This document shows, piece after piece, positions 58,101 through 64,000 of a stretch of DNA of 64,000 bases (positions are counted from its first letter, which is position 1; each line of letters opens with the position of its first letter). The DNA lies in assembly GCA_019096065.1 (NCBI GenBank), contig JAGUCH010000008.1:2733001-2797000 (forward strand), in the 5' to 3' direction. The notes under the pieces are model-generated. The model worked only from the letters and a program-made list of their open reading frames with translations. It had not been told where the DNA came from and ran no database searches. A program made the position numbers and the translations under genes. Source of the stretch: Paracyclopina nana. Lineage: Eukaryota > Arthropoda > Copepoda > Cyclopoida > Cyclopettidae.

Positions 58101-61100
58101 GACGTCAGCCAGAGCTGATTGGGAGTTACTCCCCCACTTACGAAAAGGCATTCCCCCTTCTTCGCCCACTTCAAGGATTTGCTTGATCGCCTCCCTTGCT
58201 TCTCCAGGGCTTTCTACTGAGGCGAACACATCGTCGACGTATAGAAAGTTGTCTAGAATGTGGTAAGCCAGTGGGTGCGATTCTTGATATTTGCTAATAT
58301 GATGCTTGACTGCAAATGTCGCCATACAAGGAGCTGAGGCCGTGCCAAAAACCACGGATTTTGCTTCGTAGCAAACTCCTCTCCACACGAAACGGTGGTA
58401 TTTGCGCGACTCTGGGTCTAACTTGAAGCGAAGGAACATCTTCGAGATGTCAGCTATGAGCATTACGGGCTTTTCTCTCGCCCCGACCAAAATTTCAAAC
58501 ACATTTTTCTGCAGTTTAGGTCCTGGGAGCAAGGCATCGTTGAGGCTTTTGCCGAATTGGGACCTGGCCCCATCAAACACCACTCTCACGGGCATTGAGG
58601 GCTTGTCATGCCTCTCCACCAGCAGCCAATCAAGGTAATTACCATCATCTAAATTGTCCACCTCTGGATCCAGGATCCTTATAAAGCCTTGTTCCAGCCA
58701 GTCTGCGATTTCATTGGTGGCTCGATCATAGGTTTCTTCGTCATAGAGCTTTAGTTTTCTTTCCAGGATTGCCGTGCTGCGCATAACTCTCCATCGATTG
58801 CATTTGAAGACGGGCTCGCCCACTCTCCACATCGGACTCATCTGATAAGACTTGTCCTCCAGCTGCGTAATGGTTTCCACAAGGATGTCCAGTGCTCGCT
58901 GATCATTCATGCTCAGGACGGGTGAGTTGTCAAGCTGAGGGCGATCAAATTCCCACAACGCCTCAATGCTTTCTTCCTTAGGGCCTGGCCCGTTTCCGCA
59001 GAGGTCACAAATCAAGATATTAGGTGGTTCACTCTCCTCGGAGCCTGGCTCCCTTGCAGGCAGGGCGGTAAGTCCAACCAACTTTTCTGATTTTGGGGGT
59101 GAAGCTTCGGGGTCATAGTAAGTGAGCACTCGTCCCAGTGGGCAGTCGTAGATGTACGGCTCGCCTTTCTTGTTGTGTATGATCCTTTTTGGCATGATCA
59201 AACTAAAACAATCAATTCCCAGTAGTATGCCAGGTCGAGGATTCTTGGCGTAAGTGGGAAGTTGCATGGTTTCCAGAAACTTGAACTTCTCCTTTAACTT
59301 TGAAACTGGAGGTGTAGTGATGGTGGAAGGTAGCCTGGCTATCGTATGAATGGGCACGTCATAGGTCTTCTTCCCGTCCAAGGCTTTGATCCTGATATTG
59401 ACTAAGTTACTTTGCACTGTGGCAGACGTCGCAATCATTTTCAGAACTTGGTCATCTCTGGTCCCTTCTAGTTCTAATTTTTCAGCCAACTTGTTCACCA
59501 TGAGGGAGAGCTGAGCTCCTGAGTCCAGAAAAGCATTTACTTTGATGTATCTGCCGGGTTTATCAGGATTAGCCACCATTATGGGAACCACACAAAAACT
59601 AAGCATGCCATCGGCCGCTGTAGCTAGCATCTGACTCACGGGTTCGCGCTTCTTCTTATTCTTTTTCAGTTGACTAGCCTCTGGCGGGGTTTTTGGCCCA
59701 GCAGGTTGCGGTACAGCCGGCTGGTGAAGTTCCAGCCCTGGGCTGGCAGCCTCCCCTTCAACCATGATGAGTTTCATCCTATCGGGAGCTGCCAGACTAG
59801 CAGGAGCTCCCAACATTTCCGTCACCTGTTGGCCCAGCGTTGAGTCATCATCATCCTCATCCGGCTCAAAAGTTTCGCAGCTAGAGGCTGCGCTTGTACT
59901 TGAGTCAGCTCCATAAGCGTTGATGGCCGCCGAGTGAGGCGTCCCCCTTTGAGGTTGAGGCTGAGAGTCAGCTAGGTTCGAGCCTGGCTCGAGGCTGTCC
60001 AGCCGTTTGGTGATGGTGGCCAGGGATGCCTTGAGCTCCCTGATCTGTTGAAGCTCTTGGTGATTTCCATAAATAGGCAGCTGTCCAGGTGGCCTCTGTG
60101 GCTCTGTGGACTGAGGCCTGGCCTCGTTGCTCTTCTGCCCGGCTTCCCTTTCGCGATTTCGAGTTCTCCTGGGTCGGTTTACCCACGCCTCGTGAAGTAA
60201 GGTGTGGTGACTGGGATTTCCACATTCTTGGCACTTGAAGTTCTTCTTGCACTCCCAAGTAGTGTGCATTCCTCCCAGGCATCGAAAACACGCATCGAAT
60301 GCCTTCACTTTTTCAACTCTTCCAGTTCCATGGGCCGCTAAGAGAAGGGGACAGTTGTACAGCATATGATCCTTGGTGTCACATTCCGGGCACTTCTTGT
60401 ATATCTTTTGATCAGACTTGGACACTGTCATGATCACCAGGCCTGCAGGGCCGCAAATGGGCACTTCCACGTCGGCTGTTCCAGCGTGATTGACAGCCGT
60501 GGGCTGCTCGTCACTGGAATCGTCATCTTCCCATGGTGGAGTAGCCTGGCTACTGTGTTGCACAGCGGCATTGAGCCCCACCTTAGTACTCTTCTTGGTT
60601 TTTTGGTCTGGTCGCTTTGATTGAGCACCTTGAGCTCTGGCGATATTCAGATGGTATTTGGTCCATTCATCGAAAATTTTGAATGTCATATGGGTCTTTT
60701 TCTCAGACATCAAATGTTGATTCATGATGACCCTCGTTCCCGATGCCACTGGCAAGACCCTGAAAACGTTGCTATCCTGCATTTCACTGTGGTACTCTCC
60801 AGCCTCTAATAGATTTCTATAGATGGTGTTGACCACATGCCGCGCTTCCATAATATTTTTTGGGTCTTCCAGATTTAGAGGCTCCAATTGCATGACTTGT
60901 TGCATGTGATAGTCATATTGCATTTTCTTATTTCCAAAATCAGCATGCAAAGACCTGAGGGCATCGTAATATCCTTCCTCCGTTTTTGGGAACTCGTCTA
61001 CAGCCCATCCTGCGGGACCTCCCTCAGTCAGCTTCAACAACCTCCCCCACTTTTCATACCACGGAATGGTGACATTATCGTGTATGAAAGACTTGAAATG

Positions 61101-63974
61101 GTCCCGAAACTTGTAGTATTTTGTGAGGTCCCAGCCGTCAAATGTTGGCATGTCAAAAGGGGGAAGTTTGACCGTCATTCTCCCATTGTTATTTCCAGGT
61201 ATGAAAGGGACATGTTGCCATGGGTCCTCCTCTTCCGTGGAGATCGCAGGACCGTCATCGTAGTCGTGATCATCCCGTACATGGCGGGAGCGGGTCGGCT
61301 GAGGACGTTGAGGGTTCCTATCGGGGTTCCTGTTGTTTGGAGGATAACGTTGATGAGGGTAAGGTTCTGGACGCCCCCCTATGTTTTCAGGTGGATGCGC
61401 ATTGTGGGTTGCAGGCGGCCTCGAGGTCGCTGTGGCCATCATTGCTACTGGAGGCGGGGCCTGGTTTGCCCATTGATAAAGGCCAGGCCCTGGGTTTGAC
61501 GTGTAGCTCTGAGGCCACTGGTGCATCATTGGTGCCACGGGTTGTTGGGCATAACCAGGGTATGCTGGCCTCCCAATTTGATCTGCAGACATCGTAGGTC
61601 CCATGGGAAAGTGCGTCATTCCTATCGGGCCCTGGGCCGCGACAGGTGCTTCTGCCGGAGGATATGGCAAATTGTATGGCCTTTGGTCATAAGTATACTG
61701 TGGAGCTGCACGATGATCCATGGGTGGCGGCATCAGCTGTCCCCCCATTGGGGGAATATTTGGATTGAAGTGCGGTGCGGCTGGGTTTAACGCCGTGGTC
61801 GATACTTGAGTTCCATGTGACCACGTAGTTTGGACCGAAGCGGCGGCCGCATCGAATGTTCCAGCCGTAGTCATTACTGCCTGAGGTTGGGCCATGAGCC
61901 CACGAAATGGGAGACTCCCTGTGGCAGCATTGTTGGGATGGCCAGGCCACTCTCCAATCTGACTGACATATGGCTGCGGGGGTGGGATAGCTGGCCCTTC
62001 GGTGCCACTTTGAGGGGGATGTCTGCGTGTCCGATCTTCTTCTTCTCGCTCAGCCCTGCTCTTGGCTACCTCCAGGCGAACCTGGGCGTCCAGGGCGCTT
62101 CTCATGATCGTGTCATCTTCTGCAGGTGGTCTCGTTCCGGCGTCGACAAGAAATTCCCTCGCTCTCATGTAACCATCGATAAGACCAGTAAAAGTGTGCA
62201 GCTTGGTGAACAGACTAGCAAAGGAGCTCCTTTGAGCGAGAGCTCCCTCTGTCATTTGTATGCCTTCCTTCAATAATGACAACGCGTTGGCATACATCAT
62301 AGCTGCTTCCATAAAGGCTGCCCTGGAATTCTCGCTTATAACAGAGGGGGCAGCTGAGGTTCTTTTCGGGTTGCTCTGATGGTTGGAGGTGGCTCTGAGC
62401 TGCCTTTCAGGGTCTTGGAAATCTGGAGGTGGTAGCGAAAGCCCAACCTGGTTGGGTGGCCTTATTCCGTCTCGCAACCTCCTTTGGTGCCCTTTCAACT
62501 CGTTGTCAATTTGATTCTTCCTGGCTTTCGGCAGATCATTCAACCACCTTCTGGTCAATGGAAAATGGGACTGCACTTGGTCCAATAAATAGACTTCCAT
62601 TGATTCTCTTCTGAGGAGCCTGGCTCCTCGGTTGCCGCCAAGAAATTCCACTATATAGTCGCCTGTTAGGTTTCCTCTGGCGTCCCAGTCCTTTGGCAGA
62701 TTAGTTCCAATCGTATAGTTGCCTGTTTCTCGCTGCGCCTTTTCTATGTCGGCTACAGCCATGCCACCATAAGTCACCTCTCTTCTAGGGGTGATTGGTT
62801 CTCTTCCAATTTCTTCACCACTATTCAGAGCCTGAGGAGACGATGGGCCTTCCCGTGCATGGGCTTCCGCCGTGGGCGGAGCTTGATCGTCGGACGGAAT
62901 CTGTATTGGTGGACCGTGGGACGCGGCTGATTGGTCAGCCTGCGAGCTAGGCGTGGCTGACAGATTGCCAGGTTGCTGCTGCATGCCTTGCGAGCTGCCT
63001 CTGGAACCTCCGCTTCGGTTCATGTTCAACCTCTCATTGGAATGTTGATTTCGGAAGGTGATCAAATCTTCGACGGAGAAGAGGAGCCGCTGTATTGCGT
63101 TGTAGCAACGAGAGAAGTTGGTCTGCAGCGTGACTGAAGGTTCGATCTGAGCCTCTTGCACTGATCGATTGTATTCCAGCCTGGCTGCGTTGTAGCGTTG
63201 CAAATAGACTTGTAAAGTTTCCTTCACTATCTGCAATTCTTCCGAAGTTGCCCTTCTGTCTGATTCCAGCAAACTCTTCCTGGTAGTGGAGACATATGGA
63301 GTGGTCTCCTTGAACATGTTGTGGATCCTGGCAGCCAATCTGTCCGCATTCAGTTCGGCTTCTCTCATCTTAGACAGATCCTGCGCAGACTTCTTGGCAG
63401 CGTGAGGCCTGCTTCTCGTTCCGGTGGGAACATAGGCAGGTTCTGAGGCAGCTTCTCCTCTAATTCTGGAGTTCCCTGGAGGCGCGTCTTGGCGTCGATC
63501 TCTCATCCTGGGCGATGGCTGTGGCGCCGGTCCTTGATCCTGATCAGCGCGATTGTTGGACCTTTTTCCTCGGCCTTTGCCTTTGCCCCTGCCCCTGTTC
63601 ATGGGTGGTGGATTTGTTTCGAGTCCTTCTTGTTCAGACGGGCTTGAGGTGGCCATGGGCCCCCCCAATTGAGCAGGCTCGCCTCCTGATGCGTAAGTAG
63701 GTTCTATGGGCAATGGTGGTCCACTTGCAGCGCCCGAGGTGTATGACCCATCCAGATTCGCTGGCGCGTAAGGTCCTCTCGCCAAGCCTGAAGAACTTGC
63801 TTGGTCTTGGTTACCACGGCCCTGGCTCGTACCCGGTCTTGGATTAGGACTAGCTTGGCTAGATATTGGAGGGGGTGGAGCCTGCCTTACTGGAGTGATG
63901 GGTTGTTGCATGTTGTTTCCTGGAGGTGTTCGTTGCATGATGAGACCTCCCGAATTTGATGACAACTGCAGCAA
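55134..63974 (-). CDS. BEL/Pao gag-pol polyprotein
   Basis: 2946 codons with no stop or frameshift, open to the window edge, so the true start may lie outside. The N-terminal 900 residues are Pro/Gln-rich. A gag-like helical domain follows, with zinc knuckles near residue 1200 (CPECDTKDHMLYNC; CFRCLGGMHTTWEC; CQECGNPSHH). The protease has FLDSGAQLSLM (about 1485). RT has NFLYVDDVFASV (YVDD, about 1913). RNase H has LHIFKDASEKAKGAAAYV (about 2108). Integrase has D in FDMCGPF (about 2528), D in RSDNGSNF (about 2590) and E in NGLGEAAVKIF (about 2648). A DUF5641-type C-terminus follows (EGDVVAVLDS). With every catalytic box intact, this copy could be active. Confidence 0.92.
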   Translation of the reverse strand: MLQLSSNSGGLIMQRTPPGNNMQQPITPVRQAPPPPISSQASPNPRPGTSQGRGNQDQASSSGLARGPYAPANLDGSYTSGAASGPPLPIEPTYASGGEPAQLGGPMATSSPSEQEGLETNPPPMNRGRGKGKGRGKRSNNRADQDQGPAPQPSPRMRDRRQDAPPGNSRIRGEAASEPAYVPTGTRSRPHAAKKSAQDLSKMREAELNADRLAARIHNMFKETTPYVSTTRKSLLESDRRATSEELQIVKETLQVYLQRYNAARLEYNRSVQEAQIEPSVTLQTNFSRCYNAIQRLLFSVEDLITFRNQHSNERLNMNRSGGSRGSSQGMQQQPGNLSATPSSQADQSAASHGPPIQIPSDDQAPPTAEAHAREGPSSPQALNSGEEIGREPITPRREVTYGGMAVADIEKAQRETGNYTIGTNLPKDWDARGNLTGDYIVEFLGGNRGARLLRRESMEVYLLDQVQSHFPLTRRWLNDLPKARKNQIDNELKGHQRRLRDGIRPPNQVGLSLPPPDFQDPERQLRATSNHQSNPKRTSAAPSVISENSRAAFMEAAMMYANALSLLKEGIQMTEGALAQRSSFASLFTKLHTFTGLIDGYMRAREFLVDAGTRPPAEDDTIMRSALDAQVRLEVAKSRAEREEEDRTRRHPPQSGTEGPAIPPPQPYVSQIGEWPGHPNNAATGSLPFRGLMAQPQAVMTTAGTFDAAAASVQTTWSHGTQVSTTALNPAAPHFNPNIPPMGGQLMPPPMDHRAAPQYTYDQRPYNLPYPPAEAPVAAQGPIGMTHFPMGPTMSADQIGRPAYPGYAQQPVAPMMHQWPQSYTSNPGPGLYQWANQAPPPVAMMATATSRPPATHNAHPPENIGGRPEPYPHQRYPPNNRNPDRNPQRPQPTRSRHVRDDHDYDDGPAISTEEEDPWQHVPFIPGNNNGRMTVKLPPFDMPTFDGWDLTKYYKFRDHFKSFIHDNVTIPWYEKWGRLLKLTEGGPAGWAVDEFPKTEEGYYDALRSLHADFGNKKMQYDYHMQQVMQLEPLNLEDPKNIMEARHVVNTIYRNLLEAGEYHSEMQDSNVFRVLPVASGTRVIMNQHLMSEKKTHMTFKIFDEWTKYHLNIARAQGAQSKRPDQKTKKSTKVGLNAAVQHSSQATPPWEDDDSSDEQPTAVNHAGTADVEVPICGPAGLVIMTVSKSDQKIYKKCPECDTKDHMLYNCPLLLAAHGTGRVEKVKAFDACFRCLGGMHTTWECKKNFKCQECGNPSHHTLLHEAWVNRPRRTRNREREAGQKSNEARPQSTEPQRPPGQLPIYGNHQELQQIRELKASLATITKRLDSLEPGSNLADSQPQPQRGTPHSAAINAYGADSSTSAASSCETFEPDEDDDDSTLGQQVTEMLGAPASLAAPDRMKLIMVEGEAASPGLELHQPAVPQPAGPKTPPEASQLKKNKKKREPVSQMLATAADGMLSFCVVPIMVANPDKPGRYIKVNAFLDSGAQLSLMVNKLAEKLELEGTRDDQVLKMIATSATVQSNLVNIRIKALDGKKTYDVPIHTIARLPSTITTPPVSKLKEKFKFLETMQLPTYAKNPRPGILLGIDCFSLIMPKRIIHNKKGEPYIYDCPLGRVLTYYDPEASPPKSEKLVGLTALPAREPGSEESEPPNILICDLCGNGPGPKEESIEALWEFDRPQLDNSPVLSMNDQRALDILVETITQLEDKSYQMSPMWRVGEPVFKCNRWRVMRSTAILERKLKLYDEETYDRATNEIADWLEQGFIRILDPEVDNLDDGNYLDWLLVERHDKPSMPVRVVFDGARSQFGKSLNDALLPGPKLQKNVFEILVGAREKPVMLIADISKMFLRFKLDPESRKYHRFVWRGVCYEAKSVVFGTASAPCMATFAVKHHISKYQESHPLAYHILDNFLYVDDVFASVESPGEAREAIKQILEVGEEGGMPFRKWGSNSQSALADVDPGLILPGFQLQAENADVTKALGLYVDCMGDQIVFQPPSSEHMRESPLTLRMMAQFVPRLHDPLNLLSPFILKGKRLIQRVWQMRTLFKIEWDTALALLEHPEVDEIVKEWQDYVMQVARIEVFRLPRAVRNRYAGKVELHIFKDASEKAKGAAAYVRSVYPDGTIDCTLMAARLNLAPLKESRSMPEMELNGCVLGSELCTDLVKSMTRIDSVTLWTDSQCALTWICKPAGNWKGYVARRVTTIFDSTSSFQWKHVPGRLNPADYVSRGMSIEELAASDCWLHGPAFLRGEDKHFPRWDPYITDDEKAAIEGYLKLKKVPGRQIKAGKKAVKKLVMLGTFEKAGQFVIPHCLRPSADVRMAWKEARECPDLIDLSRFSTWNKLVRTMCLARRFALSIIAPWEELPVGKPMGDEFKYVENYIVLWLQQKAYAGELDHFYKTGTWPKGSKLGPLDPILGPQGELRTKGRLDNTLATWIGRRQLIIPGQARKLILQDVHNTVGHGFGRNKYLCEAQKKYWLPGARNIARSITKNCALCQRWTLKPRPVHMGQRPRHAIPIKEFLPFRHTSFDMCGPFDVVFERSKYKVYVIVFICAHSKAIHVEEVYDMTSLSLMRALEQFVARRGCPYSLRSDNGSNFVGCREDIRVNPRYEELLSKLKVLDWDQVRQFGGHIGVVQWTLSPPLTPHCNGLGEAAVKIFKRALYKEFAQGITRLEDFRYVIIKAEGFVNGRPIGEVDGHFLTPNHFLTRGPPGEVLPVAEKEALARLEEKFEIIETTLQRMWEFFAEELALTLRRMPKWTNHRAQLKEGDVVAVLDSTISDRRYYWPMGIIEKVLPDSDGQVRRAFVRMVRPGEVEPVFYERSAQVLIPLDVFREEDQFLDMPRRPIKHAPEMRDLWSNSDWDSFERLKEEIVTEYENPVGLVLTQREQCLNKGSLEAQCDSASQESADIFDEDATSDPTNRSSAEEGGNENMSPEFPILSSRSVFKRI

Positions 63975-64000
63975 TTCAACCTCAGGACGATATGGACCGA

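Larger units (their letters stand above)
50590..64000 (-). mobile_element. BEL/Pao LTR retrotransposon with an extra long ORF (5' end outside window)
   Basis: Read on the minus strand: a gag-pol frame open from the window edge to 55134, a 450-bp spacer, a second long frame (54683-51162), a polypurine tract and a 3' LTR starting TGTTCCGG at 51136. The LTR's far end is not exactly defined (about 50590-50650), because the other LTR is outside the window. Domain order gag, aspartic protease, RT, RNase H, integrase with a DUF5641-like tail is typical of BEL/Pao. The extra ORF occupies the env position. Confidence 0.85.

Overview
This is nuclear DNA of an animal, most likely an ecdysozoan and probably an arthropod. 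Genes are split by many short GT-AG introns of about 50-80 bp. The gene set includes a Sprint/RIN homologue, a Fas3-like adhesion molecule, pickpocket-type DEG/ENaC channels, bestrophin, and an RFamide precursor. Transposons are BEL/Pao and Gypsy LTR elements plus many MITEs. I cannot name the species.

Left part (1-25 kb). A Sprint/RIN-type Rab GEF (+) is followed by an NPF/NPY-type GPCR (-) of seven exons. Intron 5 of the GPCR holds a 10.3-kb env-bearing Gypsy/errantivirus-like element (5394-15731). Its two 195-bp LTRs differ at one base. It sits inside one of two inverted TIR elements. After a MITE-rich gap comes a six-exon Ig-domain membrane protein (-).

Middle (25-41 kb). A 5-kb gene-free stretch carries a TIR element with two further MITEs nested in it. 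One of these has CACAGTG ends and a 5-bp target duplication, as in Transib/RAG-type elements. Then come a fatty-acid-binding-type protein with decayed copies of its last exon, a precursor with two SESSYIRFamide-type peptides, a membrane J-protein, ZNF622/Rei1, a mitochondrial-type thiolase only 80 bp upstream of ZNF622, and tubulin chaperone D.

Right part (41-64 kb). Bestrophin (-) has a 4.3-kb intron filled with tRNA-derived repeats, GC-rich hairpins and a second CACAGTG MITE. Divergent from it is TMEM198 (+), whose last recognised exon overlaps antisense with the C-terminal exon of a DEG/ENaC gene (-). A second, divergent DEG/ENaC gene begins at 50322 and runs into a BEL/Pao element (about 50.6 kb to beyond the window end, minus strand). 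That element has an uninterrupted 2946-codon gag-pol frame. Between pol and the 3' LTR it also has a second long frame (about 1173 codons, one internal TGA) ending in three zinc knuckles, which I do not recognise. This extra ORF, the RAG-type MITEs and the thiolase/ZNF622 pair are the best candidates for something new.

All exon boundaries were read by eye from splice signals and frame continuity, without transcript support.
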